A stretch of DNA of 64,000 nt from an uncultured Pseudodesulfovibrio sp. (GTDB lineage Bacteria > Desulfobacterota > Desulfovibrionia > Desulfovibrionales > Desulfovibrionaceae). The translations under genes were made by a program, and so were the position numbers. Every line of letters starts with the position of its first letter. The stretch's first letter is position 1. This document shows, in pieces, positions 1-8,143 of the stretch. The stretch covers positions 2,374,001 through 2,438,000 of the forward strand of contig NZ_OY761823.1 in NCBI RefSeq assembly GCF_963664965.1. The letters run 5' to 3'. Under the pieces are notes generated by a model, which did no database searches, was not told the DNA's origin, and was given only the letters and a program-made list of their open reading frames with translations.

Positions 1-1554
1 CACCGCGTCATGGGGCCCGGTCCGTTTTCCGTGGCAGCCACTACCGAGTATTTCAAGACCATCAAGGATGACTGCAAAGTCGTCATTGATCCCGAAGTTC
101 GCAAGCAGTCGATCATTGAAGAAGGAAATCGTCTTGCCAAGGAATTTGGTGGCGAGATTGTCTGGAATGACGGTCTGCTTGAGGAAGTCGCGAATCTGGT
201 CGAATACCCCAAGCCGCTCATTGGCGACATAGACACGCTGTATCTGGAGCTGCCGCGAGAGGTTTTGCTGACCTCCATGCAGTCGCATCAGAAGAGCTTT
301 GGTGTGCAGGGAGCTGACGGTAAATTGCTGCCGCATTTTCTTACTACGCTGAATCTTGAGCCAAAAGACGTCGCGCTGGTCAAGAAAGGGTGGGAGCGTG
401 TGCTCAAGGCCCGTCTTGAAGACGCTCGCTTCTTCTGGGAGGCTGATTGCAAGGTCGAATTCAAGACCTGGCTGGATAAGCTGGAAAATGTCGTCTTCCT
501 CGGTCCTCTCGGATCTGTTGGTGACAAGTCGCGCCGTATTGAAATGCTGTGTGGCAAGCTTGCCGAGCGTCTGGGTGAATCCAAAGGGATTCTGCCCGGA
601 GAAATCGAAAAGTATGCTGAAGCAGGACGTCTTGCCAAAGCTGACCTCGTATCCGAAATGGTTATCGAGTTCGATAGCCTGCAAGGCAAGATGGGCGGCA
701 TTTATGCCGAGCGTACCGATAAGGGTGAAATCGTTTCCAAGGGTATCTATGAGCAGTATCTGCCTGCCGGTCCCGAGACCCCGGTTCCGTCCAGCCTTTC
801 CGGTGCCTTGGTCTCCATGGCAGACAAGGTTGACACCATGGCCGGTTGTTTCGGTCTCGGCAAGATGCCGACCGGTGCGAACGATCCGTACGCGCTCCGG
901 CGTTGTGCGCTGGGTATTGCCCGTATTATCATGGAGCATGAGCTTGATATCAATCTTGATGCACTTCTTTCTTTCGCGCAGAAGGCCTACAGTTCTGATA
1001 TCAAGTGGAAGGTGGAGCAGGGCGAGGCCCATGAGAAGCTTCTTGACTTCTTTGGTCAGCGTCTGCGTGCTCTGTTTACTGGGCAGGGTTTCGAAACCCG
1101 TGTTGTGGATGCCGCGCTCGGCGCAGGCTTCAATGACATTCGTACCCTCAAGGCCCGTCTTGAAGCCTTGAACGAATTCAGCAAGGAAGAGGATTTTGGA
1201 CAGGCTGTGTTGACCTTCAAACGTGCTGCCAATATTATTCGCAAACAGGGTGATGAAGCCGGTCAGAAATTGACTGGCAGCTACGATACCGACCTGTTTG
1301 ATGGAGAACATGAAGCCGCTTTCGGTGCCAAGCTCGAAGAAACCGCACCGCGTTTTGAGGACCTGTGGGGACGGGACGATTTCTCGGGCCTGCTTGGGTT
1401 GTTGCGCGAATTGCGTCCCAGCGTGGACGCCTTCTTCGACAATGTCATGGTCATGTGCGATGATAGTGCTGTCCGGTTGAATCGGCTGAATCTGCTGAAG
1501 GCATTGGTCGATCGACTTGGTCGTTTGGCTGATTTTAATGCGTTGCAAGTTTAA
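1..1554 (+). CDS. glyS: Glycine--tRNA ligase beta subunit, 5'-truncated
   Basis: C-terminal 517 residues of the beta subunit of the bacterial alpha2beta2 glycyl-tRNA synthetase, which charges tRNA-Gly in the cytoplasm. The frame is open to base 1 (H-R-V before the first Met), so the internal ATG at base 10 is not the start; the family is near 690 residues, so about a quarter lies upstream. Visible signs are the HRVMGPGPFSVAA segment, the SLSGALVSMADKVDT and GANDPYALRR motifs typical of GlyS, and a helical C-terminal anticodon-binding (DALR-like) region ending FFDNVMVM...RLNLL. glyQ is presumably just upstream. rpsT follows after its own promoter. Confidence 0.95.
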   Translation, partial: HRVMGPGPFSVAATTEYFKTIKDDCKVVIDPEVRKQSIIEEGNRLAKEFGGEIVWNDGLLEEVANLVEYPKPLIGDIDTLYLELPREVLLTSMQSHQKSFGVQGADGKLLPHFLTTLNLEPKDVALVKKGWERVLKARLEDARFFWEADCKVEFKTWLDKLENVVFLGPLGSVGDKSRRIEMLCGKLAERLGESKGILPGEIEKYAEAGRLAKADLVSEMVIEFDSLQGKMGGIYAERTDKGEIVSKGIYEQYLPAGPETPVPSSLSGALVSMADKVDTMAGCFGLGKMPTGANDPYALRRCALGIARIIMEHELDINLDALLSFAQKAYSSDIKWKVEQGEAHEKLLDFFGQRLRALFTGQGFETRVVDAALGAGFNDIRTLKARLEALNEFSKEEDFGQAVLTFKRAANIIRKQGDEAGQKLTGSYDTDLFDGEHEAAFGAKLEETAPRFEDLWGRDDFSGLLGLLRELRPSVDAFFDNVMVMCDDSAVRLNRLNLLKALVDRLGRLADFNALQV

Positions 1555-1561
1555 AAAAGTC

Positions 1562-1589
1562 TTGACATCAGAAGGAGAGTCCATATAAA
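1562..1589 (+). promoter_or_regulatory. Sigma-70-type promoter for rpsT
   Basis: TTGACA at 1562-1567 and TATAAA at 1584-1589 with a 16-base spacer, about 73 bases before the rpsT start. A GGAGAG/CTCTCC inverted repeat overlaps the -10 and may form a 5' hairpin in the transcript. Confidence 0.6.
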
Positions 1590-1661
1590 AGGCTCTCCCT
1601 TCGGGAATAATAGCAAGAAATTACGTTTTTAATACGATAAAAAAGATCAGGAGTACCTACC

Positions 1662-1928
1662 TTGGCTAATCACAAATCCGCCCTTAAGAGGCACCGTCAG
1701 AGCTTGAAGCGTCGCGCCCGTAACCGCATTTCCAAGACCCGCATCAAGAACACCGTCAAGGCTGTTCGTGTTGCTGTCGAAGAAAAGAACCTCGCAACAG
1801 CACAGGAAGCCCTCAAGGACGCCACTTCCATTCTGGATAAGGCTGCCCGCAAGAAGGTTATCCACGCCCGTCAGGCACAGCGTCGTATCGCTCGTTTGCA
1901 GGCTGCTGTGAACAAGCTCGCCGAGTAG
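1662..1928 (+). CDS. rpsT: 30S ribosomal protein S20
   Basis: 88-residue primary binding protein of 16S rRNA in the small subunit. The sequence MANHKSALKRHRQS...RNRISKTRIKNTVK is the classic lysine/arginine-rich S20 pattern, of usual length. The start is TTG, chosen because AGGAG at 1649-1653 sits 8 bases upstream and the protein begins exactly at the family N-terminus. The rare start codon fits S20, whose E. coli homologue also uses a weak start (UUG) linked to translational autocontrol; such control is inference here. Monocistronic, with its own promoter and terminator. Confidence 0.97.
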   Translation: MANHKSALKRHRQSLKRRARNRISKTRIKNTVKAVRVAVEEKNLATAQEALKDATSILDKAARKKVIHARQAQRRIARLQAAVNKLAE

Positions 1929-1953
1929 CTCTTTTTATCGCTACGATATGAGT

Positions 1954-1986
1954 AGCCCGCCACACATATGTGTGGCGGGCTTTTCG
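1954..1986 (+). terminator. Rho-independent terminator of rpsT
   Basis: Perfect stem AGCCCGCCACACA/TGTGTGGCGGGCT at 1954-1981 followed by a short T-rich tail. Confidence 0.85.
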
Positions 1987-2013
1987 TGTTTGAATTGTCG
2001 GGAGATGCTTTTT

Positions 2014-2688
2014 TTAACGTCCTTCGTCCGCAATCTCTTGTAGTTGTGCTCTGTCCAGAATGGTAATTCCCTTACCATTGATCTCCATGATGCCCTGTTC
2101 TGCAAATTTTTTGAAAATGCGGGAGAGGGTTTCCTGTATTGTGCCGAGGTAAAAGGCGATTTGTCCTTTGGGAAGGTCGAGCTTGAACGTGTCCGATTCC
2201 TGTGATGCCCGGAGGAGCAGCAGGTAGGCGGCCACGCGTGACGGGGTCTCCTTGAGGCTCAGGTCGTCAATCTTGTTGACCAGAATTCGTAGGCGCTGGG
2301 AGAGTAGGGCCATCATGTTCATGGCGAGATCAGGATCGTCCGCGATGACTTTTCTGAAACTGTCACGCGGAAAAAAGAGTGTCTCAAGATTTTCCAATGC
2401 TTGGGCCGACGCGGGAAATGTGCCGCCTTCAAACACCGGCACCTCTCCAAATGCTTCCCCCGGTCCGAATACATGCAGGATGTGTTCTTTGCCGGATGGT
2501 GACGTGCGGAATATCTTTACCCGGCCAGAAGCCGGGGCATAGAAGCCGTCAGCTTGAACATCGGCCTCGAAAAGCACCTGTCCCTTCCTGAATTTCTTTA
2601 CCACTGCTATATCGGCAAGCTTGATGAACTGTTCTTCCGGCAATCCATCGAAAAACATGACAGCCCGTGTCGCTTCCAGTTTATCCAT
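2014..2688 (-). CDS. Crp/Fnr-family transcriptional regulator
   Basis: 224-residue regulator: N-terminal cyclic-nucleotide-binding-like beta-roll (FFDGLPEEQFIKLA..., FGPGEAFGEVPVFEGGTFPASAQA), a dimerisation helix, and a C-terminal winged helix (PKGQIAFYLGTIQETLSRIFKKF as recognition region). The start at 2688 is preferred over an ATG-less upstream extension to 2769 because GGAG lies 9 bases before it; the longer frame would run over the divergent intergenic region. No N-terminal Fe-S cysteine cluster like that of FNR is seen. It is divergent from an Fe-S/siroheme operon and an FNR-like palindrome lies between them, so it probably controls that operon and itself. HcpR, the nitrosative/nitrite-stress regulator of Desulfovibrio, is the closest idea, but this is inference. 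Confidence 0.88.
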   Translation of the reverse strand: MDKLEATRAVMFFDGLPEEQFIKLADIAVVKKFRKGQVLFEADVQADGFYAPASGRVKIFRTSPSGKEHILHVFGPGEAFGEVPVFEGGTFPASAQALENLETLFFPRDSFRKVIADDPDLAMNMMALLSQRLRILVNKIDDLSLKETPSRVAAYLLLLRASQESDTFKLDLPKGQIAFYLGTIQETLSRIFKKFAEQGIMEINGKGITILDRAQLQEIADEGR

Positions 2689-2724
2689 GTAATAATTCTC
2701 CAATATGTATTCTTTCAGCATAAG

Positions 2725-2738
2725 TTGACCTAAGTCAT
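2725..2738. promoter_or_regulatory. FNR/HcpR-like palindromic operator
   Basis: TTGAC-CTAA-GTCAT, an inverted repeat with 9 of 10 arm positions matching TTGAC-N4-GTCAA. It lies between the divergent regulator (start 2688) and the operon starting at 2787. Same 5-4-5 geometry as the FNR consensus TTGAT-N4-ATCAA. Binding by the adjacent regulator is inferred. Confidence 0.55.
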
Positions 2739-2786
2739 GGCGATCGTCAAAAAAAATGTCATTCTGCAATCACGGAGATTGAAAAA

Positions 2787-4103
2787 GTGAAAAAGACTCT
2801 GCTCGCCATACCTGTTTCAGCCCTTTTGCTTCTGGCTGCCCATTCCCTGAGACAGGGGGACTTCGGACTGACCTCGACCTTTGTGTTGCTCGCCGGTCTG
2901 ATGTTTACCCGTCAGGCGTGGGTGCGGTTGGTCGCGATTTCGGCTTTGGTGTGGGGCGGATATATCTGGGCCGATGTCACAGTTGATTTTATCAGCTTCA
3001 GGCAGACGTTGGGAATGCCGTGGCACAGGCTGGCATTCATCATGGGCGGCGTTATCCTTTTTGATGCTTTGGCCTTGGCGGTTCTGGCGGGGGAGACGTG
3101 TCGCAGGTTTTTCGATCGTTCAAGAGAACAGGCGCTTGCTCGGGCAGCCATTGCTATCATGACTGTTTTCGGTCTTGCTCTCGCCCGTTCCAAAGTGTCG
3201 TTTGCCATTCTTTTGGCGGATCGCTTTTTCCCCGGATGGGGATGGTTTGAGATAGCCATGCTCGCTTTCTATGCCCAGTGGATTGGTGGGGTCATGCTTT
3301 CCCCCAAGGGACATCGTGTCAATCGTCCGCGCATCTGGGGCCTGTTTTCGTTTGTCTTTTTCCTGCAACTGACGCTTGGACTGCTTGGAGTTGATCAGAT
3401 GCTCATGACCGGGACGTTGCATCTGCCTGTGCCCGCCCTGATCGTTGCCGGACCAGTGTTTCGCGGGGAAGGCTTATTCATGATTATCCTGTTCTCAGTA
3501 ACTTTGTTCTTGGTCGGTTCCGCATGGTGCAGCCATCTTTGTTATATCGGTGCGTGGGACGACGCCATGAGCCGTATGGGTGAACGCCCTGTGCCGAGTG
3601 CCCAAATGCGGCGGTGGAGCATTTTCGGGCGTTCTGCAACGCTGGTTCTCGTTGTCGGCATGGCACTGCTGTTGCGGCATGCGGGAGTTTCCGGTTTATC
3701 AGCCGTGATACTGGCTGCTGTTTTCGGTTTGCTCGGGGTTGGGGTGATGTTTTTTGCCTCCCGAAAAGCCGGGGTGATGCTTCATTGTACGACATTCTGC
3801 CCCATGGGCATTCTCGCAAACATATTTGGCAGGATTTCTCCATGGCGAATTCGAGTGAAAAAGGACTGTACGCAATGTGGCGCCTGTTTTTCTGTGTGCC
3901 GCTATAACGCGCTTGATGAGAAGCACGTTGTCTCCGGCAAGCCTGCGCTTTCCTGTACGCTGTGCGGAGATTGTGTGTCGGCCTGCGCGCACGGTCAGAT
4001 CGAATATTCGTTTCCCGGATTGTCCGGCGATGCGGCGCGGTCCCTGTTTATCGTCTTGATTGTAAGTCTCCACGCCATTTTTATCGGTGTGGCAAGAATA
4101 TGA
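2787..4103 (+). CDS. NapH-like integral membrane 4Fe-4S protein
   Basis: 438 residues. About nine hydrophobic segments make up the first 330 residues; the membrane-facing end carries CSHLC and a CTTFCPMG motif, as in NapH/MauN/CcoG-type membrane ferredoxins. The C-terminus holds two [4Fe-4S] motifs, CTQCGACFSVCRYNA and CTLCGDCVSACAHG. Such proteins pass electrons from quinol or the membrane to periplasmic or cytoplasmic redox partners. Start is GTG with GGAG 9 bases before it. First gene of an operon with a soluble ferredoxin, a cupin and two siroheme proteins, so it plausibly feeds electrons to the reductase pair; the actual substrate is unknown. Confidence 0.8.
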   Translation: MKKTLLAIPVSALLLLAAHSLRQGDFGLTSTFVLLAGLMFTRQAWVRLVAISALVWGGYIWADVTVDFISFRQTLGMPWHRLAFIMGGVILFDALALAVLAGETCRRFFDRSREQALARAAIAIMTVFGLALARSKVSFAILLADRFFPGWGWFEIAMLAFYAQWIGGVMLSPKGHRVNRPRIWGLFSFVFFLQLTLGLLGVDQMLMTGTLHLPVPALIVAGPVFRGEGLFMIILFSVTLFLVGSAWCSHLCYIGAWDDAMSRMGERPVPSAQMRRWSIFGRSATLVLVVGMALLLRHAGVSGLSAVILAAVFGLLGVGVMFFASRKAGVMLHCTTFCPMGILANIFGRISPWRIRVKKDCTQCGACFSVCRYNALDEKHVVSGKPALSCTLCGDCVSACAHGQIEYSFPGLSGDAARSLFIVLIVSLHAIFIGVARI

Positions 4104-4132
4104 ATTTTATTGAATAAAAAAGGAGTAATATT

Positions 4133-4927
4133 ATGCTCAGCAAAAGAAAAATGATCACGATTGATGAAGAGTTGTGCAATGGCTGCGGCCAGTGTGTGCC
4201 TTCCTGTGACGAAGGCGCTCTTGCCATCGTGGACGGCAAGGCAAAGCTCGTGAAGGATATTTATTGTGACGGTCTTGGCGCTTGTTTGGGGGATTGTCCC
4301 ACCGGCGCGCTCAAGGTGACTGTGCGTGAAGCCGAGGACTTTGATCCTGAGGCTGTCGCCGAACACCTCAAGGCGCAGGGGCGAAAGGTCCCGGACCATA
4401 TGCCTGACCCGAAAAGTCTGCGTCTTGACGGGAAGTCTTCCGGACATGCAAAGCCCGTTGGCGGGTGCCCCGGTACGGCCCTGAAGACCATGACTCCGTG
4501 TGGGCAGGCCAATATCCCCACATCCGCGTCAGCCAGTGCCTCAGCATTGTCTCATTGGCCTGTGCAGCTCCGCCTTGTGCCGCCGAACGCTCCGTTCCTC
4601 AAGGAGGCGGATTTGCTGTTGACGGCTGACTGCGTGCCGGTTGCATTTGCCGGATACCACAGCGAGTTCCTGCCCGGGCGGGTCGTGCTTATGGGATGTC
4701 CCAAGTTCGACAACCAGATGGAGTATGTCGAAAAGCTGACCGGAATTATCGCTGAAAATGACTTGAAGTCCATCACTGTTCTGGAAATGGAAGTTCCATG
4801 CTGCGCTTCCATGAGCGCCATTCTGGGCGAAGCTGTCAAGCGTGCCGGTCGTCAGGTGAAGATTGAGCGAGTCACCATTTCACGAAGCGGTGAAGTACTC
4901 GAAACAGTTCCTCTCTCTTTTGGGTAA
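4133..4927 (+). CDS. Ferredoxin-type 4Fe-4S protein with C-terminal domain
   Basis: 264 residues, starting with strong RBS AAGGAG. N-terminal dicluster ferredoxin: CNGCGQCVPSC (residues about 15-25) and CDGLGACLGDCP (about 44-55). A proline/serine linker leads to a roughly 110-residue domain (LKEADLLLTADCVPVAFAGYHSEF, VVLMGCPKFDN, EVPCCASM) with further cysteines that might hold another cluster or metal. This architecture matches the iron-sulfur protein (frdX-type) often found next to hcp in anaerobes. Soluble, with no signal peptide. Second gene of the operon; probably an electron carrier to the downstream siroheme proteins. Family assignment is from memory. Confidence 0.78.
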   Translation: MLSKRKMITIDEELCNGCGQCVPSCDEGALAIVDGKAKLVKDIYCDGLGACLGDCPTGALKVTVREAEDFDPEAVAEHLKAQGRKVPDHMPDPKSLRLDGKSSGHAKPVGGCPGTALKTMTPCGQANIPTSASASASALSHWPVQLRLVPPNAPFLKEADLLLTADCVPVAFAGYHSEFLPGRVVLMGCPKFDNQMEYVEKLTGIIAENDLKSITVLEMEVPCCASMSAILGEAVKRAGRQVKIERVTISRSGEVLETVPLSFG

Positions 4928-4939
4928 CAGGAGATTGTC

Positions 4940-5257
4940 ATGCAGAAGTTTGAATTATTTGAAGAACATGGTTTCAAGGATTTGACGTTTTCGAATTATC
5001 TGGTTCATGAGTCCGAATTCATGAAGGTGATCAATTTCAACTTCAAGGCCGGACAGAAGCTTCCGGTTCACTCCCATGATCTGGAAGGAGAGTTGACTTT
5101 GACCATTCTCGAAGGCACTGGAGAGTTCCTCGGTGCGGATGGGGCAACCATGCCCGCCCGTACCGGTGACGTTCTCGTGTCGGAAATTCGTGAACCGCAT
5201 GGCGTGGCTGCGACTACGGACATGCGTGTCCTCGTAACCATCGCACCCCCGATCTAG
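4940..5257 (+). CDS. Small cupin-domain protein
   Basis: 105 residues forming one cupin barrel: motif 1 GQKLPVHSHDLEGELTLTILEG and motif 2 PARTGDVLVSEIREPHGVAA. The H-S-H...E...H ligand set needed for a mononuclear metal is present. RBS AGGAG is 7 bases upstream. It sits between the ferredoxin and the sulfite reductase-like genes, 12 bases from each neighbour, so it is co-translated with them. Function unknown: possibly a metal-dependent sensor or sulfur dioxygenase-like enzyme, but nothing in the sequence decides. Confidence 0.8.
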   Translation: MQKFELFEEHGFKDLTFSNYLVHESEFMKVINFNFKAGQKLPVHSHDLEGELTLTILEGTGEFLGADGATMPARTGDVLVSEIREPHGVAATTDMRVLVTIAPPI

Positions 5258-5269
5258 AAAAGGAAAAAT

Positions 5270-5914
5270 ATGATACCTGAAAATTTGCCAAAAGGTGCCG
5301 TCGCCCAGCGTGGCGGCACTCTTTATTCTGTTCGTCCCCGCACTCCGCTTGGTGAAATTTCTGCCGAGCAGCTGAATGTCATCAATTCCGTGGTTCAGGA
5401 TTTCAACCTGCCCGGTGTGCGCGTCACTGCTGCACAGCGTTTGAGCATCCGGGGAATTCCCGGAGAAAAGGTGGCTGAAGTCATTGAACGGCTCGGGCCG
5501 GTCGGTGAATTGTGCCATTATTACGTGCAGGCCTGTCTCGGTACGACTGGGTGCCGGCTTGCCATGCAGGACTCCATGAAACTGGGTGCCCGGTTGGAAG
5601 AGTTCCTTAATGAATTCGAACTTCCGGCAAAACTCAAATGCGGTGTCTCCGGTTGTTCCATGTGCTGTTCCGAAAGCTATGTGCGCGATGTCGGACTTGT
5701 GGGCACGGCAAAGGGGTGGACCGTGGTTTTCGGCGGCAACGCCGGAAAGGGCGTACGGAAAGGGGATGTCATTGCAGAGAATGTCTCGGACGATAAAGCC
5801 CTTGAGGTGATTGGCAAAGTACTTGATTTTTATCGGGACAATGCGAAAAAGAAAGAACGCACTGCGCGTTTTGTCGCTCGTGTCGGTATTGAAGCTGTTT
5901 TGAAAGCCCTGTAG
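5270..5914 (+). CDS. Sulfite/nitrite reductase-like siroheme protein, copy 1
   Basis: 214 residues, matching the short (about 218 residue) low-spin assimilatory-type sulfite reductase described from Desulfovibrio vulgaris. It has the half-size nitrite/sulfite reductase fold: ferredoxin-like N-terminal domain (RTPLGEISAEQ...), then siroheme/[4Fe-4S] ligands CX5C in HYYVQACLGTTGC and CX3C in KCGVSGCSMCCSES, then SYVRDVGL and KGWTVVFGGNAG. All four cluster cysteines are intact. It would reduce sulfite or nitrite by six electrons, with siroheme as the active site. The next gene is a clear paralogue, so a duplication produced this pair. Confidence 0.88.
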   Translation: MIPENLPKGAVAQRGGTLYSVRPRTPLGEISAEQLNVINSVVQDFNLPGVRVTAAQRLSIRGIPGEKVAEVIERLGPVGELCHYYVQACLGTTGCRLAMQDSMKLGARLEEFLNEFELPAKLKCGVSGCSMCCSESYVRDVGLVGTAKGWTVVFGGNAGKGVRKGDVIAENVSDDKALEVIGKVLDFYRDNAKKKERTARFVARVGIEAVLKAL

Positions 5915-5934
5915 CCCTTTCTCTGGAGGTTGAT

Positions 5935-6594
5935 GTGTCAGACAAAGATTTGCCCGCTGGAGCCATCCTTCAGCGCGATAAGAAAACATATGCCATTGTT
6001 CCGCGTACGCCCGTAGGTGTCGTGACACCGGACGTCCTTGAGGCCCTTGCCCGTGTCGGCCGCAAGTTCGAGATACCGATCATGAAGATAACTTCCGGCC
6101 AGCGTATCGCCTTGGTCGGATTGGAAAAAGAGCAGGTCGATCAGGTCTGGGAAGATCTCAAGATGGACATCGGTCCTGCTGTCGGTTTGTGTGTGCATTA
6201 TGTGCAGGCATGTCCCGGTACTGAAGTCTGCAAGTTCGGACTTCGGGACTCGCTTGGCCTTGGGCTGGAGCTTGAAAAGATGTTTGTCGGCAAGGAGCTG
6301 CCCGCCAAGATGAAGGTCGGCGTGTCAGGCTGCACCATGTGCTGTGCAGAGAGCTATGTGCGTGATGTCGGCCTTATCGGCAAGAAAAAAGGCTGGACCA
6401 TGGTCGTTGGAGGTAATGCCTCGGGCAGGCCTCGCATTGCCGATGTTCTGGCTGAGGATCTGACGCGAGGGGAGGCCATAGAGCTTGTCGGGCGTTTCAT
6501 GGATTATTACCGTGATAATTCCAATAAGCGCAGCCGTTCCTCCCTGTTTGTGAAGAAGGTCGGCATTGATGCCGTCAAGAAGGCTATTCTGTAA
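5935..6594 (+). CDS. Sulfite/nitrite reductase-like siroheme protein, copy 2
   Basis: 219 residues, paralogous over its whole length with the preceding gene (shared HYVQAC, VSGC-MCC-ESYVRDVGL, GGNA and YRDN blocks). The cluster ligands are CPGTEVC (CX5C) and GCTMCC (CX3C). Start is GTG at 5935, set by GGAGG at 5925-5929; the overlapping ATG two bases earlier is out of frame. It differs from copy 1 by a two-residue longer loop (KMDIGPAVGLC) and by V instead of C in the residues before the VSGC motif. The two may act as hetero-oligomer partners or on different substrates (sulfite versus nitrite). Last gene of the operon, followed by a terminator. Confidence 0.88.
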   Translation: MSDKDLPAGAILQRDKKTYAIVPRTPVGVVTPDVLEALARVGRKFEIPIMKITSGQRIALVGLEKEQVDQVWEDLKMDIGPAVGLCVHYVQACPGTEVCKFGLRDSLGLGLELEKMFVGKELPAKMKVGVSGCTMCCAESYVRDVGLIGKKKGWTMVVGGNASGRPRIADVLAEDLTRGEAIELVGRFMDYYRDNSNKRSRSSLFVKKVGIDAVKKAIL

Positions 6595-6623
6595 CTCCTT
6601 CCTGCTGTATTTCTGCTGTTATT

Positions 6624-6665
6624 GAGGGGCAGTCCTGTGAAAAGCAGGGCTGTCCTCACGTTTTT
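6624..6665 (+). terminator. Terminator of the siroheme operon
   Basis: Stem formed by GAGG-GCAG-CCTG and CAGG-CTG-CCTC (small mismatches) at 6624-6657, then a T5 run at 6661. Confidence 0.7.
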
Positions 6666-6775
6666 CAGCTTGTAGCAGGCAACTGATTGAATGGCCTTTC
6701 ATGTTGTTGCGTAGACTGGAAAACATGAGTACAAGGCAGGGGGTTGCGTATTCTCATTTTTATAGGAGAGACCTT

Positions 6776-8143
6776 TTGAGGATTATCATCATAGGTGCCG
6801 GTGAAGTCGGATTCCATATCGCTCAGCGACTGGCTGTCGAAAACAAGGAAGTCGTGATTATCGACAAGAGCGCGGAAGCGCTTCGGAAGATTGCCGAAAC
6901 CTCCGACGTCCAGACTATTCGCGGGTCCGGCAGCAGTCCGGAAGTTCTGGAAGAGGCCGGCATCATGGATGCCGACATATTTCTTGCAGTTACCGATAGT
7001 GATGAGATCAACCTCATTGCCTGTTTCTTTGCCAACATGCTGAATGAAAAGGTGACCAAGCTCGCTCGTATTCGGAGCGGGATGTACACCAATTACAAGC
7101 ATCTCCTTACGGGCGAAGGGGCTGGAATAACCAAGATCATCAATCCGGATGAGGAAGTCGTGAACTCGGTGCTTCGGCTCATGAGTGTGCCCGGTGCCGT
7201 GGAAATCAATGAATTTGCCAATGGCAAGATTCGTCTGATCGGTATCAACCTGCCCGAGGACAGTCCTGTTGTCGGCGTGAAGCTGATGGAACTGCGCCAG
7301 AAAATCGGTGACGAATTCGGTATCGTTATTGCCGCGCTTGTGCGTGACGGCGAGTTGATTATCCCCAGCGGCCTGAACACGATTCAGAAGGACGATGTCG
7401 TTTATTTCGTCTGTGATATCAGGGAACAGGAAGAAATTCTTGAACGACTTGGTGTGCCGTCGAAACCGGTTCGCGAGGTCATGATTATCGGTGGCGGAAA
7501 TATCGGCTACAAGCTGGCCAAGGCTCTCGATAATAAGTATTATCACACCCGCTTGCTCGAAAATCGTCAGAAACGTTGCGAATTCCTGTCCGAACGGCTT
7601 GATCGTCCCATCGTGCTCATGGGTGACTCCACGGATCAGGACATTCTGCGTGAAGAGAATATTCAGGACATGGACATGGTTATTGCCGTGACCGGTGATG
7701 AGGAAACCAATATCCTGACCTGTCTGCTCGCAAAAAGTCTTGGTGCGAAAAGCACTGTCACAAGAGTGAACAACTTCGGGTATATGCCGCTTATTGAGCC
7801 TATCGGCATCGATTATGTGGTGTGCCCGAGGCAGTCGGCTATCAATTCGCTGTTGCACTTCATTCGTCGAGGCAAGATCATCTCCACGGTGAGCATCAAG
7901 GGAGAAGCGGCCGAGGCGCTGGAAGTCATCGCACATGAGGATTCGCCCATCATCGGCAAGAAAGTCATGGATCTGGCTTTTCCCAAGGGCTGTCTGGTGC
8001 TGTGTTTTCAGCGTGGCGATGAAGTCGTCATTCCGCGTGGTGATACCGTTATTGAGCAGCAGGACCGGCTTATCATCATTTCTGCGCGCAACAATATCCC
8101 CAAGCTGGAAAAAGCGCTCACGACCAAGGTGGAGTTTTTCTAG
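6776..8143 (+). CDS. trkA: Trk system potassium uptake protein TrkA
   Basis: 455-residue peripheral NAD-binding regulator of the Trk K+ channel. Two RCK repeats: RCK-N at residue 1 (RIIIIGAGEVGFHIA) and at about 235 (VMIIGGGNIGYKLA), each followed by an RCK-C domain (SPVVGVKLMEL..., SPIIGKKVMDL...). The start is TTG at 6776, preceded by GGAG 7 bases upstream; a frame extension to 6701 would add 25 residues ahead of the nucleotide-binding strand that the family lacks. The stop codon directly abuts the ATG of trkH, so the two are translationally coupled. Confidence 0.95.
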   Translation: MRIIIIGAGEVGFHIAQRLAVENKEVVIIDKSAEALRKIAETSDVQTIRGSGSSPEVLEEAGIMDADIFLAVTDSDEINLIACFFANMLNEKVTKLARIRSGMYTNYKHLLTGEGAGITKIINPDEEVVNSVLRLMSVPGAVEINEFANGKIRLIGINLPEDSPVVGVKLMELRQKIGDEFGIVIAALVRDGELIIPSGLNTIQKDDVVYFVCDIREQEEILERLGVPSKPVREVMIIGGGNIGYKLAKALDNKYYHTRLLENRQKRCEFLSERLDRPIVLMGDSTDQDILREENIQDMDMVIAVTGDEETNILTCLLAKSLGAKSTVTRVNNFGYMPLIEPIGIDYVVCPRQSAINSLLHFIRRGKIISTVSIKGEAAEALEVIAHEDSPIIGKKVMDLAFPKGCLVLCFQRGDEVVIPRGDTVIEQQDRLIIISARNNIPKLEKALTTKVEFF

